Positions 9,303 to 17,757 of a DNA stretch of 64,000 nucleotides are shown piece by piece. Made by a program: the position numbers and the translations under genes. This stretch comes from Streptomyces sp. NRRL S-337 (GTDB lineage: Bacteria > Actinomycetota > Actinomycetes > Streptomycetales > Streptomycetaceae): the NCBI RefSeq assembly GCF_000720175.1, contig NZ_JOIX01000018.1:1-64000 (forward strand), given 5' to 3'. Every line of letters begins with the position of its first letter. Position 1 is the first letter of the stretch. The notes beneath the pieces were generated by a model. The model did no database searches, was not told the DNA's origin, and saw nothing but the letters and a program-made list of their open reading frames with translations.

Positions 9303-9355
9303 GTGACTCATGCCCGTGCCAGAGGTCAATGCTTTCACGTTGACTAATTTCATGG

Positions 9356-9372
9356 TTAGAGTGATGCTCTAA
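9356..9372. promoter_or_regulatory. Operator copy 3 (perfect palindrome) at urease-like promoter
   Basis: TTAGAG-N5-CTCTAA has perfect 6-bp arms. It begins 11 bp after a TTGACT -35-like hexamer (9340-9345), so it would cover the -10 region, and ends 22 bp before the ureAB start. That position fits repression. Confidence 0.65.
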
Positions 9373-9394
9373 TCGAGCTGGAAGGTGGGACGGG

Positions 9395-10099
9395 ATGCGG
9401 TTGACCCCGACGGAACGCGACCGGCTGCTGCTGTTCGGCGCGGCCGAGCTGGCGCGGACGCGCCGGGCCCGCGGACTGAAGCTGAATGTGCCCGAGGCGA
9501 CCGCGTTGATCGCGGACACAGTCTGCGAGGCGGCGCGGGACGGGCGCCGCCTCGCTCAAGCCATCGAGGCGGCACGCAGCGTGCTCGGCCCGGACGACGT
9601 CCTCCCGGGCGTGGCCGACGTGGTCACCGAGGTGCACGTGGAGGCCGTCTTCGACGACGGCTCCCGGCTCGCGGTGGTCACCGACCCGATCGGCGCCGCG
9701 GCGGGGGAGCGCGACGAAACAGCGGCCCCGGCGCCCGGCGCCGTGCTCCCCGGCCCGGCCGACCCGGAGCCGGCGCCCGCGGTGGTGCTGACCGTGCGCA
9801 ACACCGCGGCAGTGCCGATCAGCGTCACGTCCCACTTCCACTTCTTCGAGGCCAACCCCCGCCTGGAGTTCGACCGCGCGGCCGGGTACGGCATGCGGCT
9901 GTGCGTGCCGGCCGGCTCGTCGGTGCGGTTCGACCCCGGCGGCACCTCGGAGGTCGGTCTGGTGCCGATCGGCGGCGACCGGATCGCGATCGGCTTCGCC
10001 GGTCTCGTCGACGGCCCGCTGGACGCACCGGGCGCGAAGGAAGAAGCGCTGCGGCGGGCCGTCGCCTGTGGCTACCTGGGAGCGGAGGAGCAGGCATGA
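9395..10099 (+). CDS. ureAB: Urease-like gamma/beta fusion subunit
   Basis: 234-aa fusion: residues 1-100 match urease gamma (MRLTPTERDRLLLFGAAELA, RGLKLNVPEA, ARDG), and residues ~130-225 match urease beta (SHFHFFEANPRLEFDR, VPAGSSVRFDPG). The linker is acidic and Pro/Ala-rich, and the usual PGE motif at the start of the beta region is absent. Gamma-beta fusions are known in ureases and give a simpler (alpha, beta-gamma) assembly. The stop overlaps the ureC start (ATGA), so the subunits are translationally coupled. The start follows GGAAGGTGGGA. No ureD, ureE, ureF or ureG accessory gene is present in the window. Confidence 0.88.
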   Translation: MRLTPTERDRLLLFGAAELARTRRARGLKLNVPEATALIADTVCEAARDGRRLAQAIEAARSVLGPDDVLPGVADVVTEVHVEAVFDDGSRLAVVTDPIGAAAGERDETAAPAPGAVLPGPADPEPAPAVVLTVRNTAAVPISVTSHFHFFEANPRLEFDRAAGYGMRLCVPAGSSVRFDPGGTSEVGLVPIGGDRIAIGFAGLVDGPLDAPGAKEEALRRAVACGYLGAEEQA

Positions 10100-11784
10100 G
10101 CATCGATCCCCACGAGTACGCGTCGGTGCACGGCCCGCGCGCCGGCGACCGGGTCGTCCTCGGCGACTCGGGCCTGGTCGTCCGGGTCGAGTCGGACGCC
10201 CAGAAGCCCGGTGACGAGTTCCTGGCCGGCTTCGGCAAGACCGCCCGGGACGGGCTGCTGCTCAAGGCCGCCGCGGTCCGCGAGACCTGCGACGTGGTGA
10301 TCAGCAACGTCCTGGTCATCGACGCGATTCAGGGCATCCGCAAGGTGTCCATCGGCATCCGCGAGGGCCGCATCCACGCCATCGGCCGGGCCGGCAACCC
10401 CGACACCCTCGAAGGTGTCGACGTCGTCGTCGGCACCGGCACCTCGATCGTCTCCGGCGAAGGCATGATCGCCACCGCCGGCGCCGTGGACACCCACGTC
10501 CACCTGCTCTCGCCGCGCGTCATGGAGGCCTCGCTGGCCTCCGGCGTGACCACGATCATCGGCCAGGAATTCGGCCCCGTGTGGGGCGTCGGCGTCAACT
10601 CCCCCTGGGCGCTGGGCCATGCGTTCAGCGCCTTCGACGCCTGGCCGGTCAACATCGGCTTCCTCGGCCGCGGTTCCTCCTCGGGCGACGCCCCGCTGGT
10701 CGAGGCGCTCGCCGAGGGCGGCGCCTGCGGCTTCAAGGTGCACGAGGACATGGGCGCGCACGCCCGCGCCCTGGACACCGCGCTGCGGGTCGCCGAGGAC
10801 CACGACGTGCAGGTCGCCCTGCACAGCGACGGCCTGAACGAATGCCTCACCGTCGAGGACACCCTGCGCGTCCTGGACGGCCGCACCATCCACGCCTTCC
10901 ACATCGAGGGCTGCGGCGGCGGGCACGTCCCCAACGTCCTGAAGATGGCCGGCGTCCCCAACGTCATCGGCTCCTCGACCAACCCCACCCTCCCCTTCGG
11001 GCGGGACGCGGTCGCCGAGCACTACGGCATGATCGTCTCGGTCCACGACCTGAAGACCGACCTTCCCGGCGACGCCGCCATGGCCCGCGACCGCATCCGC
11101 GCCGGGACCATGGGCGCGGAGGACGTCCTGCACGACCTCGGCGCGATCGGCATCACCTCCTCCGACGCCCAGGGCATGGGCCGGGCCGGCGAGACCGTAC
11201 GCCGCACCTTCGCCATGGCCGGCAAGATGAAGGCCGAGCTCGGCCCGATGGAGGGCGACGGCCCGCACGACGACAACGCCCGGGTGCTGCGCTACATCGC
11301 CAAGCTCACCATCAACCCCGCCATCGCCCACGGCCTCTCGCACGAGATCGGGTCGATCGAGGTCGGCAAGATGGCCGACATCGTGCTCTGGACGCCGCAG
11401 TTCTTCGGCGCCAAGCCGCAGCTGGTGCTGAAGTCCGGCTTCCCGGCCTACGGCGTCACCGGCGACCCCAACGCCGCCACCGACACCTGCGAACCCCTCG
11501 TGCTGGGCCCGCAGTTCGGGGCACACGGCGCGACGCCCGCCGAGATCTCCGTCGCCTTCGTCGCGCGCGCCGCGGTCGAGCAGGGCAACGACGGAATGCC
11601 CACCCGCCGCCGGCGGGTCGCGGTCCGCGGCACCCGCGGCATCGGCCCCGGAAGCCTCGTCCACAACTCCCGGGTCGGACAGGTCCAGGTCGACGCCCGC
11701 AGCGGACTGGTCACCCTCGACGGCGACCCGATGCGCTCCGAGCCGGCCGACACCGTCTCGCTGTCGCGCCTGTACTTCCTCTGA
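10096..11784 (+). CDS. ureC: Urease-like catalytic subunit (divergent active site)
   Basis: 562-aa amidohydrolase aligned over its whole length with urease alpha. The metal ligands are kept: HxH in DTHVHLL, the carbamylated Lys in GFKVHEDMG, His in VALHSDG, His in FHIEGCGGGH, Asp in TSSDAQGMGR. Two active-site elements differ from canonical ureases as I remember them: the loop normally reading GGGTGPAAGTHATTCTPG is replaced by a divergent GQEFGPVWGVGVNSP, and the mobile-flap motif VCHHL reads SVHDL, so the conserved flap Cys is Val while the catalytic His remains. Together with the missing accessory genes, this suggests a urease paralogue acting on another ureido or amidino substrate; urea itself is not excluded. 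It is co-transcribed with agmatine deiminase. Confidence 0.85.
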   Translation: MSIDPHEYASVHGPRAGDRVVLGDSGLVVRVESDAQKPGDEFLAGFGKTARDGLLLKAAAVRETCDVVISNVLVIDAIQGIRKVSIGIREGRIHAIGRAGNPDTLEGVDVVVGTGTSIVSGEGMIATAGAVDTHVHLLSPRVMEASLASGVTTIIGQEFGPVWGVGVNSPWALGHAFSAFDAWPVNIGFLGRGSSSGDAPLVEALAEGGACGFKVHEDMGAHARALDTALRVAEDHDVQVALHSDGLNECLTVEDTLRVLDGRTIHAFHIEGCGGGHVPNVLKMAGVPNVIGSSTNPTLPFGRDAVAEHYGMIVSVHDLKTDLPGDAAMARDRIRAGTMGAEDVLHDLGAIGITSSDAQGMGRAGETVRRTFAMAGKMKAELGPMEGDGPHDDNARVLRYIAKLTINPAIAHGLSHEIGSIEVGKMADIVLWTPQFFGAKPQLVLKSGFPAYGVTGDPNAATDTCEPLVLGPQFGAHGATPAEISVAFVARAAVEQGNDGMPTRRRRVAVRGTRGIGPGSLVHNSRVGQVQVDARSGLVTLDGDPMRSEPADTVSLSRLYFL

Positions 11785-11848
11785 CCCACCGCTTTCCCGA
11801 CCACACCGGTGTCCGCTGACCGCACCGGCTCCCTCCCAAGGACCCCAC

Positions 11849-12889
11849 ATGAACACTCCCGCCGCCGACGGCTTCGCCATGCCCCCGGAGTGGGCACCGC
11901 ACGAGCGCACCTGGATGGCCTGGCCCGGCCCCAACTTCACCTTCGGTGAGGAGGGCGGCGAGACGCTGGCCGAGGCCCGCCGGGCCTGGGCCGCGGTCGC
12001 CCGCGCGGTGCGGCGGTACGAGCCGGTGACCGTCGTCGCCGGACCGGGCCAGCTGGCCGGCGCCCGCGAGCTGCTCGGCGACGGCATCGAGCTGGTCGAA
12101 CGCCCGCTGAACGACGCCTGGATGCGCGACATCGGCCCGACCTTCCTCACCGACGGCAAGGGCAACCTCGCCGCCACCGACTGGGTCTTCAACGGCTGGG
12201 GCGCCCAGGAGTGGGCCCGCTGGGACCTCGACGAGAAGATCGCCGAGCAGGTCGCCGCGCTGGCCGGGGCCCGCCGCTACGCCACCCCCCTGGTCAACGA
12301 GGGCGGCGGCATCCACGTCGACGGTGAGGGCACGGTCCTGCTCACCGAGACCGTCCAGCTCGACCCGGGTCGCAACCCCGACCGCACCAAGGAAGAGGTC
12401 GAGGCGGAGATCCACGCCCACCTCGGCACCACCAAGGCGATCTGGCTGCCGCGCGGCCTCGCCGCCGACTACGGCCAGTTCGGTACCCGCGGTCACGTCG
12501 ACATCGTCGCCGCCTTCGCCCGCCCCGGCGTCGTCATGGTCCACACCCAGCCCGATCCGGACCACCCCGACCACGCCATCTGCAACGAGATCGTCAAGCT
12601 GCTGGGCGCCGCCACCGACGCCAAGGGCCGCCCGCTGGAGGTCGTGGAGATCCCCGCGCCCACCGTCATCGAGGAAGACGGCGAGCTGGTGGACTACTCG
12701 TACATCAACCACCTGCAGTGCAACGACGGCATCGTGCTGTGCGCCTTCGACGACCCGCGGGACGAGGAGGCGGCCGCGATCTTCCGCCGGCTGTTCCCCG
12801 GACGGACCGTGACGCTCGTGGACGCCCGTACGATCTTCGCAGCGGGTGGCGGTATCCACTGCATCACCCAGCAGCAGCCGAGGGTCTGA
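11849..12889 (+). CDS. aguA: Agmatine deiminase
   Basis: 346-aa member of the pentein (guanidino-modifying) superfamily, converting agmatine to N-carbamoylputrescine and ammonia. Seen: the N-terminal PPEWAPHERTWMAWP, the Asp-containing NDAWMRDIGPTF, the NEGGGIHVDG motif, the His in TRGHVDIVAAF, and the C-terminal nucleophile loop AAGGGIHCITQQQP with the catalytic Cys. The length is typical. It follows the urease-like ureC by 64 bp and precedes a TetR regulator, so it probably belongs to the same operon. No obvious N-carbamoylputrescine amidohydrolase lies nearby, which makes the urease-like enzyme a candidate for the next step (inference). Confidence 0.93.
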   Translation: MNTPAADGFAMPPEWAPHERTWMAWPGPNFTFGEEGGETLAEARRAWAAVARAVRRYEPVTVVAGPGQLAGARELLGDGIELVERPLNDAWMRDIGPTFLTDGKGNLAATDWVFNGWGAQEWARWDLDEKIAEQVAALAGARRYATPLVNEGGGIHVDGEGTVLLTETVQLDPGRNPDRTKEEVEAEIHAHLGTTKAIWLPRGLAADYGQFGTRGHVDIVAAFARPGVVMVHTQPDPDHPDHAICNEIVKLLGAATDAKGRPLEVVEIPAPTVIEEDGELVDYSYINHLQCNDGIVLCAFDDPRDEEAAAIFRRLFPGRTVTLVDARTIFAAGGGIHCITQQQPRV

Positions 12890-12924
12890 CCAGCAGGCCC
12901 CGTCCAGCCGACCCGGAGGTCCCC

Positions 12925-13542
12925 GTGCCCGGTCCCGTGCGCCGTCCCCGGCGCCGGCTCAACCAGCCCCGCGAGCAGGTCCTGGCCGCGGCGATGGCCA
13001 CCATCGCCGCGGAGGGCCTGGACCGGCTGACCATGGCGGGCCTGGGCCGCGAGGTCGGCATGAGCAGCGGCCACATCCTGTACTACTTCGGGACCAAGGA
13101 CGAGCTGCTGCTGCAGACCCTCCAGTGGAGCGAGGAGCAGCTCGGCGCCGAGCGCCGGGCCGCCCTCTCCCGCCGTGTCCCGGCCCGCGAGCGGCTGGAG
13201 GCGCTGATCGACCTGTACCTCCCCGAGGGCCACCGCGACCCGCGCTGGACCCTCTGGCTGGAGGTCTGGAACCGCTCCCAGAACGCCGACGACGAGACCC
13301 GCGAACGCCAGCTGGAACTCGAACTCGCCTGGCACCGCGACCTGGTCGCCCTCCTCGTCGAGGGCGCGTCCAAGGGCGAGTTCCGCCCCGTGGACGCCGA
13401 ACGCTTCGCCACCCGCACCCGCGCCCTCCTCGACGGCTTCGGCACCCACCTCGTCGTCGGCCTCCCCGGCACCGACCGCGAACAGGTCCGCGACCACATA
13501 CGGGACTTCCTGGACGAATCCCTCAGCGTCCCGCGTCCCTGA
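12925..13542 (+). CDS. TetR-family regulator
   Basis: 205-aa protein with an N-terminal TetR helix-turn-helix (residues ~15-60: VLAAAMATIAAEGLDRLTMA, then VGMSSGHILYYFGTKDELL) and a helical ligand domain of BetI/AcrR type. The GTG start follows GGAGGT by four bases; the open frame upstream of it overlaps aguA and is not used. It lies 35 bp after agmatine deiminase, in the same operon. It is the natural candidate for binding the three 17-bp palindromes in the divergent ureAB/permease promoter, giving autoregulation. The effector is unknown. Confidence 0.88.
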   Translation: MPGPVRRPRRRLNQPREQVLAAAMATIAAEGLDRLTMAGLGREVGMSSGHILYYFGTKDELLLQTLQWSEEQLGAERRAALSRRVPARERLEALIDLYLPEGHRDPRWTLWLEVWNRSQNADDETRERQLELELAWHRDLVALLVEGASKGEFRPVDAERFATRTRALLDGFGTHLVVGLPGTDREQVRDHIRDFLDESLSVPRP

Positions 13543-13670
13543 CCGGCATGTGCACACCGCCGGTGACCGACGGCGCACGCCGGCCCGTGAACACAACGCA
13601 CGTAAATACGCCCGATCGTTGCCGCGCTCTCCCTTGCCGAAGGCCGACCGGTCCGCGACCGTGATCGGCT

Positions 13671-14999
13671 ATGGGACGAGAGCAGTGGAAGAAGATCTGG
13701 GTCGGCTCGGCCGGCAACATGGTCGAGTGGTTCGACTGGTTCGTGTACGCCAGCTTCGCGGTGTACTTCGCGGACGCGTTCTTCCCCAAGGGGAATGACA
13801 CGGCCAACCTCATGAACACCATGGGGATCTTCGCCGTCGGCTTCTTCATGCGGCCGGTGGGTGGCTGGCTGCTCGGCCGGATCGGCGACCGCAAGGGCCG
13901 CAAGGCCGCGCTGACGCTCACCGTCACCCTGATGTCCGCCTCGGCCGTCCTGATCGCGATCGCGCCCACGTACGCCGTCGCCGGCTACGGCGGGGTCGCC
14001 GTACTGCTCCTCGCCCGGATGCTGCAGGGCCTCTCGGTCGGCGGTGAGTACGCGGCCAGCGCCACCTACCTGACCGAGGCGTCCGCCGAAGGGCAGCGCG
14101 GTTTCGCCTCCAGCTTCCAGTACGTGTCGATGACCGCGGGCCAGCTGGTGGGCCTCGGGCTGCAGATCGTGCTCCAGCGCACCCTGTCCGAGGACGCGCT
14201 GCACAGCTGGGCCTGGCGGGTCCCCTTCATCGTCGGCGCGCTGGGCGCCGGGATCGTCTTCTACCTGCGGCGCAACATGCTGGAGACGGAGGTCTACGCC
14301 CACGACGAGGGCGCCCAGGCCGACCCGGAGCGCGGCACGATCAAGGCGCTGCTGGCCCACAAGCGCGAGGCGTTCCTGGTCATCGCGCTCACCATGGGCG
14401 GCACCGTCGCCTACTACACGTACACGACCTACCTGACCAAGTACCTCTCGCAGAGCGCCGGGATGGCCAAGCCGACCGCCTCGCTGGTCAGCTTCTGCGC
14501 GCTGTTCCTGTTCATGTGCCTGCAGCCGTTCGCCGGCAAGCTGTCGGACCGGATCGGGCGGCGGCCGCTGCTGATCACCTTCGCGGTCGGCTCGACCTTC
14601 CTGACCGTGCCGATCATGATGCTGCTCCGGCACGCCGGCAGCTTCTGGCCGGCGCTCGGGCTGTCGCTGCTGGCGCTGGTCGTGGTCACCGGCTACACCT
14701 CGATCAACGCCTGTGTGAAGGCCGAGCTGTTCCCCACCGGCATCCGCGCACTGGGCGTCGCGCTGCCCTACGCGATCGCCAACGCGCTGTTCGGCGGCAC
14801 CGCCGAATACGTCGCCCTGTGGTTCAAGAACGGCGGCATCGAGGCCGGCTACTACTGGTACGTGGCGGGCTGCGCGGCGGTCTCGCTGATCGTCTACATC
14901 ACCATGCGGGAGACCCGGACCATCGATCTGCACCGGGTCGGCACCGAGGCACCCGCCGACGCCGCCCGGACCCCGGGCCGGGAGCCCGTCGCCGACTGA
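13671..14999 (+). CDS. MFS metabolite:H+ symporter (KgtP-like)
   Basis: 442-aa major facilitator of the metabolite:H+ symporter group. Twelve hydrophobic segments; the start GNMVEWFDWFVYASFAVYFA is the family hallmark, followed by the loop 2-3 motif GRIGDRKGRKAAL and a second copy KLSDRIGRRPLL in the other half. Alpha-ketoglutarate and other dicarboxylate permeases are the closest known relatives I recognise. It is in line with the TetR gene 130 bp upstream, so it may be part of the same regulon. No strong ribosome site precedes the ATG. The substrate is uncertain. Confidence 0.85.
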   Translation: MGREQWKKIWVGSAGNMVEWFDWFVYASFAVYFADAFFPKGNDTANLMNTMGIFAVGFFMRPVGGWLLGRIGDRKGRKAALTLTVTLMSASAVLIAIAPTYAVAGYGGVAVLLLARMLQGLSVGGEYAASATYLTEASAEGQRGFASSFQYVSMTAGQLVGLGLQIVLQRTLSEDALHSWAWRVPFIVGALGAGIVFYLRRNMLETEVYAHDEGAQADPERGTIKALLAHKREAFLVIALTMGGTVAYYTYTTYLTKYLSQSAGMAKPTASLVSFCALFLFMCLQPFAGKLSDRIGRRPLLITFAVGSTFLTVPIMMLLRHAGSFWPALGLSLLALVVVTGYTSINACVKAELFPTGIRALGVALPYAIANALFGGTAEYVALWFKNGGIEAGYYWYVAGCAAVSLIVYITMRETRTIDLHRVGTEAPADAARTPGREPVAD

Positions 15000-15017
15000 C
15001 CCGCCCCCGGTCCGGCC

Positions 15018-15045
15018 ACGGCCTCCCCCGCCCGGGGGAGGCCGT
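15018..15045 (+). terminator. Terminator after KgtP-like symporter
   Basis: ACGGCCTCCCCC and GGGGGAGGCCGT form a 12-bp stem with a 4-nt loop, 18 bp past the stop. Confidence 0.85.
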
Positions 15046-15152
15046 TCCCCGTTGCCGGGGATCCGCGACCGGGCACTCTTCGTGGTGGACACACCGCCCG
15101 CATAGTGAGACCGCCGGGTGCGCGGTGCGTCCGATATGGCACACTGCGGACC

Positions 15153-15203
15153 GTGCTCTCGTTCGCCATGATTATTGGCAGCAGGCGCGCCGGTCCGCAG
15201 TGA
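15153..15203 (+). CDS. Putative leader peptide with tandem Ile codons
   Basis: A 16-codon frame from GTG (or 11 codons from the in-frame ATG at 15168) ending in TGA. It contains two consecutive ATT isoleucine codons, which are unusual in this GC-rich genome, just after the ATG. It is followed about 60 nt later by a U-tract terminator and then by citramalate synthase, an enzyme of isoleucine synthesis. No ribosome site is seen, so translation would have to be leaderless. The role is inferred from this arrangement only. Confidence 0.5.
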   Translation: MLSFAMIIGSRRAGPQ

Positions 15204-15261
15204 CCGCCCCGTACGACCCCGAGTACGGCGCGGCCACCGTCGTCCCAGACCCGCGCGCAGA

Positions 15262-15286
15262 CCTCTCGCACCCGCGAGAGGTTTTT
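15262..15286 (+). promoter_or_regulatory. Attenuator-like terminator in cimA leader
   Basis: CCTCTCGC and GCGAGAGG form a perfect 8-bp stem with loop ACCC, followed directly by six T. A true U-tract terminator is rare in this genome; others in the window lack one. The leader's own CTCTCG at 15156-15161 could pair with the 3' arm and disrupt it. It lies about 105 nt before the cimA start. Confidence 0.7.
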
Positions 15287-15391
15287 TCGTTTCCGGCCCA
15301 CACCTCACCGGAGGCGGAGCGCGAGGGAGCATGGAGGGGCGGTGGCACCGGTTATTCCGGTAGACCGAGAACCCGACAGGAGCCAGACCGC

Positions 15392-17032
15392 ATGACGGAC
15401 GCACCCCAAGCCTCCCCGTCGCCCGCCCCCCGTCCCGCCGGCGCGGTGCCCGACGACTTCCACGTCTTCGACACCACCCTCCGCGACGGTGCGCAGCGCG
15501 AGGGCATCAACCTCACCGTCGCCGACAAGCTGACCATCGCGCGGCACCTCGACGAGTACGGCGTCGGCTTCATCGAGGGCGGCTGGCCCGGCGCCAACCC
15601 CCGGGACACCGAGTTCTTCCAGCGCGCCCGCGAGGAGATCGACTTCCGGCACGCCCAGCTGGTCGCGTTCGGCGCCACCCGCAAGGCCGGCGTCCGCGTC
15701 GAGGACGACCCCCAGGTCGCCGCCCTGCTGGCCTCCGGGGCCCCGATCATCACGCTGGTCGCCAAGTCCCACGTCGGCCACGTCGAACTGGCGCTGCGCA
15801 CCACCCCGGAGGAGAACCTCGCGATGGTCCGGGACACCGTCGCTTACCTCCGCTCCCAGGGCCGCCGGGTCTTCCTCGACTGCGAGCACTTCTTCGACGG
15901 CTACGCGCTGGACCCGGTCTACGCCAAGCAGGTCGTCCGGACGGCAGGCGAGGCCGGTGCGGATGTCGTGGTGCTCTGCGACACCAACGGCGGCATGCTT
16001 CCCGCGCAGGTCACCGCGGTCGTCCGGACCGTCCTCGCGGACACCGGCGTCCGGCTGGGCATCCACGCCCAGGACGACACCGGCTGCGCCGTCGCCAACA
16101 CCCTCGCCGCGGTGGACGCCGGCGCCACCCACGTGCAGTGCACCGCCAACGGCTACGGCGAGCGGGTCGGCAACTCCAACCTCTTCCCGGTCGTCGCCGC
16201 GCTGGAGCTCAAGTACGGCCGGCGGGTGCTGCCCGAGGGCAAGCTCGCCGAGACCACCCGGATCTCGCACGCCATCGCCGAGGTCGTCAACCTCACCCCC
16301 TCCACCCACCAGCCCTACGTCGGCGTCTCCGCCTTCGCCCACAAGGCCGGTCTGCACGCCTCCGCGATCAAGGTCGACCCGGACCTGTACCAGCACATCG
16401 ACCCGGCGCTGGTCGGCAACACGATGCGGATGCTGGTCTCCGACATGGCCGGCCGCGCCTCCATCGAGCTCAAGGGCAAGGAACTGGGCTTCGACCTGGG
16501 CGGCGACCGCGAGCTGGTCGGCCGGGTCGTCGCACGCGTCAAGGAACGCGAACTGGCCGGCTACACGTACGAGGCGGCCGACGCCTCCTTCGAGCTGCTG
16601 CTGCGCGAGGAGGTCCGCGGCAAGGCCCTGCGCTACTTCAGCGTCGAGTCCTGGCGGGCGATCGTCGAGGACCGCCCCGACGGCACGCACGCCAACGAGG
16701 CGACCGTGAAGCTGTGGGCCAAGGGCGAGCGGATCGTCGCCACCGCGGAGGGCAACGGCCCGGTCAACGCGCTCGACCGCGCGCTGCGGGTGGGCCTGGA
16801 GCGGATCTATCCGCAGCTCGCCCACATGGAACTCGTCGACTACAAGGTCCGCATCCTGGAGGGCGCCCTCGGCACCGGCTCCATCACCCGCGTCCTGGTC
16901 TCCACCAGCGACGGCCGCGGCGAGTGGTCCACGGTCGGCGTGGCGGAGAACGTCATCGCGGCGTCCTGGCAGGCGCTGGACGACGCGTATGCGTACGGGT
17001 TGCTGCGGGCGGGGGTCGAGCCGCAGGCGTAG
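15392..17032 (+). CDS. cimA: Citramalate synthase
   Basis: 546-aa member of the 2-isopropylmalate synthase/homocitrate synthase family. The N-terminal TIM barrel begins with FDTTLRDGAQREGINLTVAD, and FIEGGWPGANPRDTEFF is characteristic of the CimA branch rather than LeuA. The metal-binding region HAQDDTGCAVANTLAA and the C-terminal LeuA-type allosteric dimer domain (from ~residue 430) are present. The enzyme condenses pyruvate and acetyl-CoA to citramalate, feeding 2-oxobutyrate for isoleucine. The start at 15392 has an AGGAG site; the frame stays open upstream, overlapping the preceding gene, but that part is not coding. Likely controlled by the attenuator in its leader. Confidence 0.9.
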   Translation: MTDAPQASPSPAPRPAGAVPDDFHVFDTTLRDGAQREGINLTVADKLTIARHLDEYGVGFIEGGWPGANPRDTEFFQRAREEIDFRHAQLVAFGATRKAGVRVEDDPQVAALLASGAPIITLVAKSHVGHVELALRTTPEENLAMVRDTVAYLRSQGRRVFLDCEHFFDGYALDPVYAKQVVRTAGEAGADVVVLCDTNGGMLPAQVTAVVRTVLADTGVRLGIHAQDDTGCAVANTLAAVDAGATHVQCTANGYGERVGNSNLFPVVAALELKYGRRVLPEGKLAETTRISHAIAEVVNLTPSTHQPYVGVSAFAHKAGLHASAIKVDPDLYQHIDPALVGNTMRMLVSDMAGRASIELKGKELGFDLGGDRELVGRVVARVKERELAGYTYEAADASFELLLREEVRGKALRYFSVESWRAIVEDRPDGTHANEATVKLWAKGERIVATAEGNGPVNALDRALRVGLERIYPQLAHMELVDYKVRILEGALGTGSITRVLVSTSDGRGEWSTVGVAENVIAASWQALDDAYAYGLLRAGVEPQA

Positions 17033-17047
17033 TGCTTCCCACGACAA

Positions 17048-17092
17048 CGTGAGTGGGGGCGGGCGTGAAGATCACGCCCGCCCCCACTCACG
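17048..17092. terminator. Bidirectional terminator, cimA / yceI
   Basis: A perfect 21-bp inverted repeat (arms beginning CGTGAGTGGGGGC) with a 3-nt loop, between two convergent genes. Confidence 0.92.
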
Positions 17093-17109
17093 ACGTGGGC
17101 GACCGACGG

Positions 17110-17718
17110 CTACGCCTTCACCGCCGAGATGTCGAAGCTGAGCTTGACCTTGTCGCTGACCATGACGCCGCCGGCCTCCAGTGCCGCGTTCCAGGTCAGG
17201 CCCCAGTCGGAGCGGAGGATCTCGGCGCTGCCCTCGAAGCCGACCCGCTCGGCGCCGTAGACGTCGGTGGCCGAGCCGTTGAACTCCAGGTCGATGGTGA
17301 GCGGCTTGGTGACGCCCCGGAGGGTGAGGTCGCCGGTGAGGCGGTAGCGGTCGCCGTCCAGGCGCTCGGCGGCGATGCTGCGGAAGGTCATCCGCGGGAA
17401 GTTCTCGGCGTCGAAGAAGTCCGCGCCGCGCAGATGTGCGTCGCGGTCCGCGATGCCGGTGTCGATGCTCGCGATCTCGACGTCGAGGGAGGCGGCGGAC
17501 CGGGACGGGTCGGTGCCGTCCAGGGAGAGCGTGCCCTCGTAGCTGCCGAAGGTGCCGCGGACGTTGGTGACCATGGCGTGCCGGACGGTGAAGCCGATGC
17601 TGCTGTGGGCCGGGTCGATGGTGTAGTCGCCGGTCAGCGCGGCGAGCGCGGGGTCCGCCTCGAGGACGGCGGCGGGGGCGGCGGTCTCGGCGGTGCGCTT
17701 GCGGGTGAACAGAGCCAT
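17110..17718 (-). CDS. YceI-family lipocalin-like protein
   Basis: 202-aa YceI protein. The family forms an extended barrel that binds polyisoprenoid lipids. Seen: the N-terminal GDYTIDPAHSSIGFTVRHAM, then LDVEIASIDTGIADRDAHLR, the FPRMTFRS strand and the final DLTLRGVTKPLTIDLEF. No signal peptide: the N-terminus is a short basic stretch, so unlike the E. coli protein it is probably cytoplasmic. GGAGGAG precedes the ATG. The upstream region carries TTNAA-type palindromes of the kind bound by MarR regulators, but no marR gene is adjacent. Confidence 0.88.
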   Translation of the reverse strand: MALFTRKRTAETAAPAAVLEADPALAALTGDYTIDPAHSSIGFTVRHAMVTNVRGTFGSYEGTLSLDGTDPSRSAASLDVEIASIDTGIADRDAHLRGADFFDAENFPRMTFRSIAAERLDGDRYRLTGDLTLRGVTKPLTIDLEFNGSATDVYGAERVGFEGSAEILRSDWGLTWNAALEAGGVMVSDKVKLSFDISAVKA

Positions 17719-17757
17719 GGCTCCTCCTCAGGACGGGTGCTGCGGACAGCAGAGTGG

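Noticed and set aside
10096..11784. Calling this a standard urease
   Set aside because: The flap Cys and the conserved active-site loop are missing and no accessory genes are present, so only a urease-like function is claimed.
15392..17032. Calling the gene leuA (2-isopropylmalate synthase)
   Set aside because: The motif FIEGGWPGANPRDTEFF and overall layout fit the citramalate synthase branch.
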